A stretch of 6,412 bases of DNA from Desulfobacterales bacterium (lineage in GTDB: Bacteria; Desulfobacterota; Desulfobacteria; Desulfobacterales; C00003106): positions 1-6,412 of the forward strand of contig DAOVGD010000060.1 of the NCBI GenBank assembly GCA_030672555.1, given 5' to 3'. Below the pieces are notes generated by a model that had not been told where the DNA came from, ran no database searches, and worked only from the letters and a program-made list of their open reading frames with translations. Made by a program: the position numbers and the translations under genes. Position 1 is the first letter of the stretch. Every line of letters begins with the position of its first letter. Shown in pieces: positions 1-6,381 of the stretch.

Positions 1-2468
1 TCTGCACCGACAGTAAACCTGCTTCGTACCTTTCCGTTTACCTGTACTATAATTAGAAGTTCTTCTTCTTTTATTGCATCTTCTCGATATTCAGGCCAGG
101 GAACGGACAATACACTACCAGTGTGACCCAGAGCCTCCCACAGTTCATCAGCAATATGTGGGACAAAAGGTGAAATAAGAATTACAAGGGCTTCGAGTGC
201 AAACCGCATTACTGAATGTGTGGTAGTATCGGTCTTTAGCCGGTCCTTTACTCCGTAAATAGTATTTACTAATTCCATTATGCTGCTGATTGCTGTATTG
301 AAATGAAATCTTGGATCAATATCCCTTGTGACACCCTTTATTGTCTGGTGTGTTTTTTTATAGATACTATTCAGATCTTCAGTTAGCGATTCTTTCCCGT
401 CAAAGGGGGCGATCCCCTTAACAGATTCTGCATAATCAGCCACAAGCCGCCATACCCGATTCAAGAACCTGTACGCGCCCTCGACGCCCTGGTCGCTCCA
501 GTCAAGGTCCCGTTCAGGGGGTGCGGCAAAAAGGCAGAAAAGGCGCAGGGTATCAGCCCCATACTTTTTGATCAAGAAATTGGGATCAACAACATTCTTC
601 TTGGACTTTGACATCTTCTCGATCCGGCCAACCGTGACTTTCTTTCCACACAACTTACAGGTACGATTGTTGTCCGCCCCGGACACCTCATCCGGAAAGA
701 TAAAGCCGTGCTCCGGGCACTTGAGCGTCTCCTTGCATACCATCCCCTGGGTGAGTAATCGATCAAATGGCTCTGAACATTCCGCCAACCCCATATCCCT
801 AAGAACTCGTGTAAAGTAGCGGGCATAGAGAAGATGCAATATGGCATGCTCAATCCCCCCGATATATTGATCTACAGGCATCCAGTATTCAACATTCCTG
901 GGGGCAAACATACCCTTGTCGTAATGGGGACTGCAATATCGCTCAAAATACCAGGAAGACTCAACAAAGGTATCCATTGTATCGGTTTCTCTTCTGGCAT
1001 CGGGCTTGCCACACTTTGGACACGATGTTTTTGTAAAATAGTCGAGGTCCGGCAGTGGAGATCTACCGTCTCCTCCGAATTCTACTTCTTCCGGAAGAAC
1101 AATCGGAAGGGTTTCTTCCGGCACAGGGACCACACCGCACTCTTCACAATAAACCACCGGGATTGGAGCACCCCAGTATCGCTGGCGAGAAATCCCCCAG
1201 TCCCTGAGCCTGAAATTGACCGATTTTTTTCCTTTTCCTTCCTCTTCCAGATACGCGGCAATAGCTTCCTGCGCTTCGATATTGTCCATACCGTCAAACT
1301 TTCCGGAATTCACAAGGTTTCCACGATTCACATATGCCTCGGTCATGGTAGCGGGGTCAAGGTCCTCACCCACCGGCTGAATAACTACCACGATATCTAA
1401 GCCATATTTCTTTGCAAACTCAAAGTCACGCTGGTCATGAGCCGGAACCGCCATAACCGCGCCGGTACCGTACTCCATCAAGGCAAAGTTTGCCGCAAAA
1501 ATCGGCATCTTCCATCCTGTAACAGGGTTGATACAATACGCCCCGGTAAAAATCCCCTCTTTTTCATAGTCTTCTGCGATCCTTTTTGCCTTGTCCTGAT
1601 GCCGCATTCGTTTTACAAACTCCTGGATGAGGCCTTCCTGCTCTGTTGCTTTTGGAAATTCCAACACCAAAGGATGTTCCGGCGCCAGGCTCATAAAAGT
1701 TGCCCCAAAAAGCGTATCCGCACGCGTGGTAAAAACCGTAATCGCGCCTTCCCCCTTTTCCAGAGGAAATCGAATCTCTGCGCCGTAACTCTTCCCGATC
1801 CAGTTCTTCTGCATAGTAGTGACCTTTTCAGGCCAACCTGGCAGTTTATCGCAGTATTCAAGGAGTTCGTCGGCATAATCGGTGATCTTAAAGAACCATT
1901 GATCCAGTTCTTTTTGGACAACCTCGCCATCACACCGCCAGCACAATCCAGCCTCCACTTGCTCGTTGGCAAGCACGGTCCGGCAATTCTCACACCAGTT
2001 TACAAAAGATTTTTTCCGATAGACCATCCCTCTTTCTAACATCTTCAGGAACAACCATTGTTCCCATCGGTAATACTCAGGATGGCACGTAGCAATCTCC
2101 CGTTCCCAATCGTAGCTGAATCCCATTCGTTTGAGTTGGGTCTTCATGGCATCGATATTTTCATAAGTCCAGGCCGCTGGATGGGTCTTGTTGGCAATTG
2201 CCGCATTTTCTGCCGGCATACCAAAGGCGTCCCATCCCATTGGATGCAGTACGTTAAAGCCCCGCATTCGTTTATAGCGAGCTATCACATCGCCAATCGT
2301 ATAGTTGCGCACATGCCCCATATGAATCTTTCCGGACGGATAAGGGAACATCTCCAGCAGATAATATTTTTTCTTATTCTGGTCCTCGCTTACTTTAAAC
2401 AGCTCTGTCTCTTCCCAGATCTTTTCCCATTTCAACTCTATAGCTTCTGGTTCATATCGTTCGTGCAT
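1..2468 (-). CDS. leuS: Leucyl-tRNA synthetase, 3' end beyond window
   Basis: Cytoplasmic class I aminoacyl-tRNA synthetase that charges tRNA-Leu with leucine using ATP. The frame is open over 822 codons from the ATG at 2468. Class I signatures are HMGH (residues 49-52) and KMSKS (618-622). The order of blocks matches bacterial LeuRS: YPSG before HMGH, the WDAFGMPAE block, the CP1 editing domain with TTRADTLFG and the MAVPAHDQRD segment, then RDWGISRQRYWG. Near the edge, VQVNGKVRSRFTVGA matches the start of the C-terminal domain, so roughly 40 residues are missing compared with the ~860-residue E. coli enzyme. Four Cys (159, 162, 176, 179) form the usual Zn1 knuckle. Two further clusters are Cys 441/444/483/486 and Cys584-x2-His587 with Cys 604/607 just before KMSKS. 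A strong ribosome binding site supports the start. Identity is close to certain from motif order. Confidence 0.98.
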   Translation of the reverse strand, partial: MHERYEPEAIELKWEKIWEETELFKVSEDQNKKKYYLLEMFPYPSGKIHMGHVRNYTIGDVIARYKRMRGFNVLHPMGWDAFGMPAENAAIANKTHPAAWTYENIDAMKTQLKRMGFSYDWEREIATCHPEYYRWEQWLFLKMLERGMVYRKKSFVNWCENCRTVLANEQVEAGLCWRCDGEVVQKELDQWFFKITDYADELLEYCDKLPGWPEKVTTMQKNWIGKSYGAEIRFPLEKGEGAITVFTTRADTLFGATFMSLAPEHPLVLEFPKATEQEGLIQEFVKRMRHQDKAKRIAEDYEKEGIFTGAYCINPVTGWKMPIFAANFALMEYGTGAVMAVPAHDQRDFEFAKKYGLDIVVVIQPVGEDLDPATMTEAYVNRGNLVNSGKFDGMDNIEAQEAIAAYLEEEGKGKKSVNFRLRDWGISRQRYWGAPIPVVYCEECGVVPVPEETLPIVLPEEVEFGGDGRSPLPDLDYFTKTSCPKCGKPDARRETDTMDTFVESSWYFERYCSPHYDKGMFAPRNVEYWMPVDQYIGGIEHAILHLLYARYFTRVLRDMGLAECSEPFDRLLTQGMVCKETLKCPEHGFIFPDEVSGADNNRTCKLCGKKVTVGRIEKMSKSKKNVVDPNFLIKKYGADTLRLFCLFAAPPERDLDWSDQGVEGAYRFLNRVWRLVADYAESVKGIAPFDGKESLTEDLNSIYKKTHQTIKGVTRDIDPRFHFNTAISSIMELVNTIYGVKDRLKTDTTTHSVMRFALEALVILISPFVPHIADELWEALGHTGSVLSVPWPEYREDAIKEEELLIIVQVNGKVRSRFTVGA

Positions 2469-2476
2469 TCAAACCA

Positions 2477-2483
2477 CTCCTTA
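2477..2483 (-). promoter_or_regulatory. Ribosome binding site of leuS
   Basis: On the minus strand this reads TAAGGAG, eight bases before the ATG at 2468. It is a near-consensus Shine-Dalgarno sequence at good spacing and fixes the leuS start. Confidence 0.85.
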
Positions 2484-2499
2484 GTGTCAGTTGTCAGTT

Positions 2500-2528
2500 T
2501 CTATGCCATACAACCGCCTAAATGGCAA
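2500..2528 (-). promoter_or_regulatory. Possible σ70-type promoter of leuS
   Basis: On the minus strand, TTGCCA (2523-2528, five of six matches to the -35 consensus) is followed after 17 bp by CATAGA (2500-2505, only three of six to the -10). Transcription would start near 2493, giving a short leader of about 25 nt that includes the ribosome binding site. The -10 is weak, so this is tentative. Confidence 0.35.
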
Positions 2529-2547
2529 GATATTTCAGATAAATGGA

Positions 2548-2576
2548 TTGTTATCATTCCAGATCTATAGTATAAG
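2548..2576 (+). promoter_or_regulatory. σ70-type promoter of the radical SAM gene
   Basis: TTGTTA (2548-2553, four of six) and TATAAG (2571-2576, five of six) are separated by exactly 17 bp in an AT-rich stretch. Transcription would start near 2583, about 30 nt before the ATG at 2614. It lies back to back with the possible leuS promoter, so the region is a divergent control region. Confidence 0.55.
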
Positions 2577-2613
2577 AAATATATTTTTACATAAGAGAAA
2601 AGGCTCAATTACC

Positions 2614-3552
2614 ATGAACTACAAATACCTTTTTGGTCCCGTTCCTTCAAGACGACTGGGAATGTCACTTGGTGTGGATCTGGTGCCGTTTAAGACATGC
2701 ACATACAATTGCATCTATTGTGAGTGCGGAAAAACAACACACCTGACCACAGATAGAAAAGAGTATGTCCCATTAAAAGAAGTCATAGCTGAACTTAAAG
2801 ACTATCTTGACCAGAAGCCGGCACTCGATTTTATCACCTTTTCCGGTTCAGGCGAACCGACCCTCTATTCCGGCATCGGAAAGATAACCGATTTTTTAAA
2901 AACCGAATATCCAAACTATAAAATCTGCCTGCTCACCAATGGGAGCCTTTTTCACCTTAAAGATCTGCGCAAAGAGGTGAGATCGGTCGATCTAATCATC
3001 CCTTCGCTCGATGCCGTGTCTGATACAGCATTCCGGAAAATCAACCGCCCTTCCCCCCAATTGAACCCTCAAAACATAATCGAGGGGCTTGTAAGCCTGC
3101 GCAAAGAATATCCCGGCCAGATCTGGCTCGAAATTTTTATAGTTCCGGGATTAAATAATACAGAGTCAGAACTTAAGGCATTAAAGGAAGCCATTGAAAA
3201 GATACAGCCCGACAAGGTGCAATTAAACACGCTCGACCGGCCCGGGACAGAAGATTGGGTAACTCCTGCAAGCCAGAAGGAATTGGAAACGATTGTGTCA
3301 TATCTTGGAACTGATAAGGTGGAAATTATCGCCAAGTTCCAGCCCGGGAAAAAGGTAGCCGCATATAATAAGGATATTGCCGATACCATCTTGAGGACAA
3401 TTAAAAGACGTCCTTGCACGGTGCAGGATCTATCCGAGATACTCGGGCTCCATATTAATGAACTCAACAAATACATCCACACGTTGATAGAAACAGAAAG
3501 GATAGAGACTGAGAGGAAGGAAAGAGGAACCTTTTTTAGAGCAAAAACATGA
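2614..3552 (+). CDS. Radical SAM protein, COG0731-like, with C-terminal winged-helix domain
   Basis: Predicted 312-residue iron-sulfur enzyme that cleaves S-adenosylmethionine to make a radical. The 4Fe-4S motif CxxxCxxC is at Cys29, Cys33 and Cys36, preceded by the family-typical GPVPSRRLG (8-16). The SAM-binding GSGEPT follows at 78-83. Further radical SAM barrel features are LLTNGSL (106-112) and the VDLIIPSLDA strand (125-134). Residues about 254-310 look like a small winged-helix domain (TILRTIKRRPCTVQDLSEIL region). COG0731 contains the archaeal wyosine synthetase TYW1, but the bacterial members are uncharacterised and bacteria lack wybutosine, so the substrate is unknown. I chose the ATG at 2614 because the protein homology-like part begins there. 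The in-frame TTG at 2491 would add 41 residues running through the promoter. The upstream GAGAAAAGG is a modest ribosome binding site. Confidence 0.9.
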   Translation: MNYKYLFGPVPSRRLGMSLGVDLVPFKTCTYNCIYCECGKTTHLTTDRKEYVPLKEVIAELKDYLDQKPALDFITFSGSGEPTLYSGIGKITDFLKTEYPNYKICLLTNGSLFHLKDLRKEVRSVDLIIPSLDAVSDTAFRKINRPSPQLNPQNIIEGLVSLRKEYPGQIWLEIFIVPGLNNTESELKALKEAIEKIQPDKVQLNTLDRPGTEDWVTPASQKELETIVSYLGTDKVEIIAKFQPGKKVAAYNKDIADTILRTIKRRPCTVQDLSEILGLHINELNKYIHTLIETERIETERKERGTFFRAKT

Positions 3553-3612
3553 TCTTGATCCCTCCATTTTTCCCTAAACAAATCACCCCCATCACACGAT
3601 TAGATATATAGA

Positions 3613-3631
3613 TGTCGGTTCTTGCCGAACA
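3613..3631. promoter_or_regulatory. Short dyad upstream of the J-domain/MinD gene
   Basis: TGTCGG (3613-3618) and CCGAACA (3625-3631) form an imperfect inverted repeat about 36 bases before the start codon. The nearby TTGCCG/AATAAC pair has 17-bp spacing but would leave almost no leader, so I do not call a promoter. The dyad could be a weak hairpin or an operator, with little else to support it. Confidence 0.2.
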
Positions 3632-3666
3632 ATAAAAACATCAAAATAACATAAGGTTATTTTTCT

Positions 3667-4893
3667 ATGATTGCGTTACAAGAATTATCTTCAAAGGAGA
3701 TTTCTCAAATCAGATATGCCTGTGCCTACTTGTTTTCTCCTGAATTAGCGAAGAATAATCAATTTATCCAAAACCTAAGACTTGAATCTTTAAGAAGTGC
3801 TTTTAGAAAAAAAGCAAAACAATATCACCCTGACCTTAATAATAGTGACGCACCAGAAATGCTCACAAGGCGTCAGGAACGCTTTATAAAAATAAACGAC
3901 TCTTATAACGTCGTAAAGAATTATCTCAGCCAAGAAGAATACGCCCAGGCCGGCACTCTCAAAAAAGATTATCCGAAAATCATCGCGGTAGGAGGAGCAA
4001 AAGGAGGGATAGGGAAGAGCATGTTTGTATCCAATCTCGGGATATTACTCTCTTCTCTTGGCAAATCAACCACATTAATCGATCTGGACCTGGGGGGCGC
4101 TAATCTTCACCTGTACTTAGGTGAGACTTCTATTCGTAAGACCATCAACGACTTCTTGAACAAGAAGGCACGGTCATTGTCCGACATTACCATACAGAGT
4201 CGATACGGCCCTTTGTTTATCGGCGGGGATGGATCCGAACTGGGCTCAGGCAATATCAATTATTTGAGAAAGCTGAAGTTGCTCAAAACGATAAAAGAGA
4301 TCGATACAGAATATATTATAATGGACCTTGGAGGAGACACCTCCTATAATACACTCGATTTTTTCCTTGCCGCTGACTGTCAAATAGTGATCACTACCTG
4401 CGAGCCCGCTGCGTATTTGGAAGCGTATAACTTTGTTAAGGTATCTTTGTACCGTAAACTAAATCGAATCTTCAGCTCTGAATCACAATGGAATAAGCAA
4501 AAAGATACTGAACTGGCTGAAATAATAAAAGAGGCGACCCATACTGGAAGCGGTAATGAGATCACATCTATACATGAACTCATTAAGATCATCAAAGATT
4601 CAAAACCAAAATATCTGAATCTTATTCATCAAGCCTTAAGAAGCTTTAATCCATACCTCATTGTGAACATGGTCAATGCAGAATCAAATTATAAGGACGT
4701 AGTGACCCGGATTCAGGACGTCTCGAAAAAAATGCTTTCCATTGAGGTAAGATATTTGAGCAACTTCTCATTTGAATATGAAGTTAAAAATGCTACCAAC
4801 CAATTGAGACCTGTGCTCGCAAAATATCCTCGCGGGAATTTCGCCAAGCAGATGAACAGAATAATTCCCAAACTTTGGCCAAATGGTATGTAA
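3667..4893 (+). CDS. J-domain fused to MinD/ParA-like (FlhG-like) ATPase
   Basis: 408-residue two-domain protein. The N-terminal part (about 36-88) looks like a J-domain: a basic helix ending in KQYHPD with the HPD motif at 54-56, then a helix ending in INDSYNVVKNYL. HPD normally stimulates the ATPase of a DnaK/Hsp70. From about 103 starts a SIMIBI-class ATPase: deviant Walker A KGGIGKS (112-118) with both the signature Lys112 and Lys117, switch I/A' region LIDLDLGGANLH (137-148), and Walker B IIMDLGG (217-223). The body (TINDFLNKK, YIIMDLGGDTS, ITTCEPAAY, IVNMVN) resembles the FlhG/MinD-like ATPases common in deltaproteobacteria and Nitrospirota. No zinc-finger or Gly/Phe region of DnaJ is present and no clear membrane-binding terminal helix is seen. 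Such ATPases place or regulate flagella, pili or other polar complexes, but no motility gene is nearby, so the target is unknown. Start supported by TAAGG ten bases upstream. It may be co-transcribed with the preceding gene. Confidence 0.88.
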   Translation: MIALQELSSKEISQIRYACAYLFSPELAKNNQFIQNLRLESLRSAFRKKAKQYHPDLNNSDAPEMLTRRQERFIKINDSYNVVKNYLSQEEYAQAGTLKKDYPKIIAVGGAKGGIGKSMFVSNLGILLSSLGKSTTLIDLDLGGANLHLYLGETSIRKTINDFLNKKARSLSDITIQSRYGPLFIGGDGSELGSGNINYLRKLKLLKTIKEIDTEYIIMDLGGDTSYNTLDFFLAADCQIVITTCEPAAYLEAYNFVKVSLYRKLNRIFSSESQWNKQKDTELAEIIKEATHTGSGNEITSIHELIKIIKDSKPKYLNLIHQALRSFNPYLIVNMVNAESNYKDVVTRIQDVSKKMLSIEVRYLSNFSFEYEVKNATNQLRPVLAKYPRGNFAKQMNRIIPKLWPNGM

Positions 4894-4900
4894 CCTTAAG

Positions 4901-4963
4901 TGGTCGAGTAGTCGATTGGTCAAGTTGTCAAGTAGTTACATCGTTACATAGCCTTAAACTATG
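4901..4963. repeat. Left arm and loop of fold-back octamer repeat
   Basis: Beginning seven bases after the J-MinD stop codon, successive octamers TGGTCGAG, TAGTCGAT, TGGTCAAG, TTGTCAAG and two decayed units (to 4948) follow the pattern TRGTYRAG. This is the reverse complement of the array on the right. The apex is a small hairpin, CATAG (4947-4951) with CTATG (4959-4963) around a seven-base loop. A transcript could fold back over most of the region in several registers, so it may act as a terminator for the gene to the left. There is no T-run, so it is not a standard intrinsic terminator. Confidence 0.75.
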
Positions 4964-5043
4964 CTCAACCACTCGACCATTCAACCACTCGACTACTCAA
5001 CCACTTGACTACTCGACTACTCAACTACTTGACTACTCGACGA
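4964..5043. repeat. Degenerate tandem octamer array (CTYRACYA x10)
   Basis: Ten adjacent 8-bp units: CTCAACCA, CTCGACCA, TTCAACCA, CTCGACTA, CTCAACCA, CTTGACTA, CTCGACTA, CTCAACTA, CTTGACTA and CTCGACGA. Variation is almost only pyrimidine for pyrimidine (C/T) or purine for purine (A/G) at three fixed places, giving CTYRACYA. The array ends three bases before the stop codon of the convergent outer-membrane gene. Its complement occurs in the left arm, with an 11-bp exact match (GACTACTCGAC). The location between two convergent genes fits a bidirectional transcription stop or a spreading intergenic repeat. I see no coding role: the reading frame across it is a low-complexity Ser/Thr-rich product. 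Confidence 0.9.
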
Positions 5044-5045
5044 AA

Positions 5046-5804
5046 TTAAAAACCGATAGTCACTGCTGCATATGGACCGGACATATCGTAGTTTAGTTCC
5101 ACATCATCAACATCTATATCAAGATGAATTATACGATACCCGCCGTGAATATCAACAAACGGAAACGGGGTAAATGAGATGTCGCCCATCACATCATAAA
5201 GAGCGTTCCCTGAATAGCCGATACCGGTTGCTTTTACGCGAGCCTCTAAGATGTCGGCAATAAGCCCCACATGAACCCCTACACCAACCATAGGGATGGG
5301 CGCGGCAAACGTTTCCTTTTCGGACAGCGCCGATGCGGTCTCTTTGATTTCCACTTCTCCATCAATCCACTTTACCTTGCCAATAACACCTATGGAAAAA
5401 CCTGCCAGGATATTTTCGAGGTCAATGATGTCGTACTGATACTCGGCATCTATCATGTCATATTTCAAAGAAGACTTAACATCTGCACTAAAGGTCTCGC
5501 CTTTGAAGGTTATAGGATCTGAAAGTGTTTCTGACCCGGAATAATCGATATGCATAGCAGATACGCTGAAATGATGATCTCCGAGCCCCACAAATGCCTC
5601 AACTATAGGATAGTCTTCATCATCCATTCCAAGATCATCTTCAAAATCTATTTTGGTGCCGAGGACACCGCCCTCATCTACCGTAACATCTCCGTCTAAC
5701 TCCGGAAACCAGTAATATCCCCTAACTCCTGCTTCAAGGGCGTAAGCAGAAAAAGGAATACATAGTAAGCCCAAAACTAGTAAAATAACACTTATTCTCT
5801 TCAT
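5046..5804 (-). CDS. Outer-membrane β-barrel protein, function unknown
   Basis: 252-residue exported protein. Residues 1-22 are a Sec signal peptide: basic MKR, a hydrophobic core, and the cleavage site AYA before Leu23. The mature part alternates short amphipathic strands (GVRGYYWFPEL, HHFSVSAMHIDY, LKYDMIDAEYQYD, VGVGVHVGLIAD, VDIHGGYRIIHLDID, GPYAAVTIGF) with acidic loops and ends in Phe, as β-barrel assembly substrates do. The size fits a barrel of about eight to ten strands. It recalls small OmpW/OmpA-like barrels, but I cannot assign a family. The N-terminal loops are strongly acidic (FEDDLGMDDEDYP, 54-66), which could bind cations. The start at 5804 is chosen for a strong ribosome binding site and clean signal peptide; the in-frame ATG at 5828 would add an acidic N-terminus. 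It stands alone, with its own promoter and a long leader. Confidence 0.85.
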   Translation of the reverse strand: MKRISVILLVLGLLCIPFSAYALEAGVRGYYWFPELDGDVTVDEGGVLGTKIDFEDDLGMDDEDYPIVEAFVGLGDHHFSVSAMHIDYSGSETLSDPITFKGETFSADVKSSLKYDMIDAEYQYDIIDLENILAGFSIGVIGKVKWIDGEVEIKETASALSEKETFAAPIPMVGVGVHVGLIADILEARVKATGIGYSGNALYDVMGDISFTPFPFVDIHGGYRIIHLDIDVDDVELNYDMSGPYAAVTIGF

Positions 5805-5809
5805 ACATT

Positions 5810-5817
5810 CCTCCTTA
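5810..5817 (-). promoter_or_regulatory. Ribosome binding site of the outer-membrane gene
   Basis: On the minus strand this reads TAAGGAGG, a full consensus Shine-Dalgarno sequence, five bases before the ATG at 5804. It decides this start over the in-frame ATG at 5828, which has only AAGGA four bases before it. Confidence 0.85.
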
Positions 5818-5917
5818 TTTAAAAACATTAGATCCTTAAATGTTCCATCTCCTTCGTTTTGCTTTCGGCATTCTGTACATGATACTTTAATGTTAAGCGA
5901 ATTTAACCAATCCAGGC

Positions 5918-5941
5918 TTGTTGGAATGTCGCATTCTACAA
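5918..5941. promoter_or_regulatory. Dyad in the leader of the outer-membrane gene
   Basis: The core GAATG-TCG-CATTC (5924-5936) is a perfect 5-bp inverted repeat. The flanks TTGTTG and TACAA extend the symmetry imperfectly to 5918-5941. If the promoter at 5988-6016 is used, this lies some 40-60 nt into the transcript, so it could be an operator acting as a roadblock or a small RNA hairpin. No regulator can be named. Confidence 0.35.
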
Positions 5942-5987
5942 AGGTCTATTTTTACGAAACTATCAAATTCTATATGCATGGACTTGT

Positions 5988-6016
5988 ATTATATAGATAT
6001 TAATCTAATCTATAAA
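5988..6016 (-). promoter_or_regulatory. σ70-type promoter facing the outer-membrane gene
   Basis: On the minus strand, TTTATA (6011-6016, four of six to the -35) and a perfect TATAAT (5988-5993) are 17 bp apart. Transcription would begin near 5980, leaving an untranslated leader of about 175 nt before the ATG at 5804. The -35 lies only ten bases from the edge of the 185-bp palindrome. The region is AT-rich, so a chance match is possible. Confidence 0.5.
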
Positions 6017-6025
6017 ATGCAATAT

Positions 6026-6210
6026 ATTTAACCTAAGTTGAGCGATTTTTGACTCGATCTGCACCAATCTCTTGCGCATTCCCGCTTGTAGCGGGACGAA
6101 AATCCTCGACATATCCACGGGTATGCCTGCGGTTTTCGTCCCGCCCAGGCGGGACTACATCAAGATATTGGCACATCTCTTCCTCAAAAATCGCTCAACT
6201 TAGGTTAAAT
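6026..6210. mobile_element. 185-bp palindromic element with 27-bp perfect inverted ends, MITE-like
   Basis: The first and last 27 bases (6026-6052 and 6184-6210) are exact inverted repeats, with core end sequence TTAACCTAAGTTGAGCG. The symmetry continues inward: GATCTGCACCAATCTCTTG pairs imperfectly with 6161-6177, and a 12-bp exact stem GCGGGACGAAAA (6091-6102) pairs with 6133-6144. The centre is near 6118. Each arm also has its own small hairpin: CCCGC-TTGTA-GCGGG (6081-6095) and CCCGCC-CA-GGCGGG (6140-6153). The element has no coding capacity and is more GC-rich inside than its AT-rich surroundings. Both ends carry TTAA (6028-6031 and 6205-6208), which could be a 4-bp target duplication, but since it is palindromic it could equally be part of the repeat. 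A non-autonomous transposable element is the best fit; a folded RNA or protein-binding palindrome is possible. Confidence 0.65.
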
Positions 6211-6381
6211 TAACTAATCTGATATCGTATAAATTCCGTCAAAAATTCGTAACCGTTCACTATAAAAAGTGATCGATAACGCGCTAAAGTTTTTTATTTT
6301 TTATACCGATTTCGTGTAAAAAGAGAGCCGTGTAATCTCGGCTATTAAAATGCCTCTACTATTTTATGTAACGGAAGAGAC
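6211..6381. other. AT-rich intergenic stretch, no gene seen
   Basis: Between the palindrome and the last start codon I find no coding frame. There is a weak hairpin TCACT/AGTGA (6257-6272), whose following T-run begins 17 bases later and so does not make a terminator, and a short AGCCG/CGGCT inverted repeat around 6327-6344. The run of T and A at 6290-6305 may be part of a promoter for the gene at 6382, but I could not find a -35/-10 pair at proper spacing. Confidence 0.4.

Noticed and set aside
568..2570. Several plus- and minus-strand open frames between 568 and 2570
   Set aside because: They are shadows of leuS in other frames. The translated sequences are low-likelihood and leuS is open throughout with all motifs in order.
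2491..2613. Upstream TTG start for the radical SAM gene
   Set aside because: The extra 41 residues show no family character and would run through the predicted promoter and the leuS leader.
3069..3581. Minus-strand open frame of 170 codons
   Set aside because: It is antisense to the radical SAM gene, whose motifs and domain order are clear, and shows no recognisable features.
3555..3583. Promoter TTGATC/ACAAAT before the J-domain/MinD gene
   Set aside because: The spacing is 17 bp but the -10 matches only three of six bases, too weak to call.
4964..5043. CRISPR array
   Set aside because: Units are 8 bp, contiguous and without spacers, and no cas gene is near.
4875..5096. Plus-strand open frame of 73 codons across the octamer repeat
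   Set aside because: Its product is the translated repeat, rich in Ser/Thr (STTQPLDYSTT pattern). It overlaps both flanking genes and has no ribosome binding site.
5805..5828. Alternative ATG at 5828 for the outer-membrane gene
   Set aside because: It has a weaker ribosome binding site and would put acidic residues in front of an otherwise ideal signal peptide. Not fully excluded.
6000..6222. Target-site duplication of TAATCT around the palindrome
   Set aside because: The two copies are at different distances from the element ends (about 16 and 4 bp), so they are not a flanking duplication.
6257..6295. Intrinsic terminator made of the TCACT/AGTGA hairpin and T-run
   Set aside because: The stem is only 5 bp and the T-run starts 17 bases after it, so the geometry is wrong.
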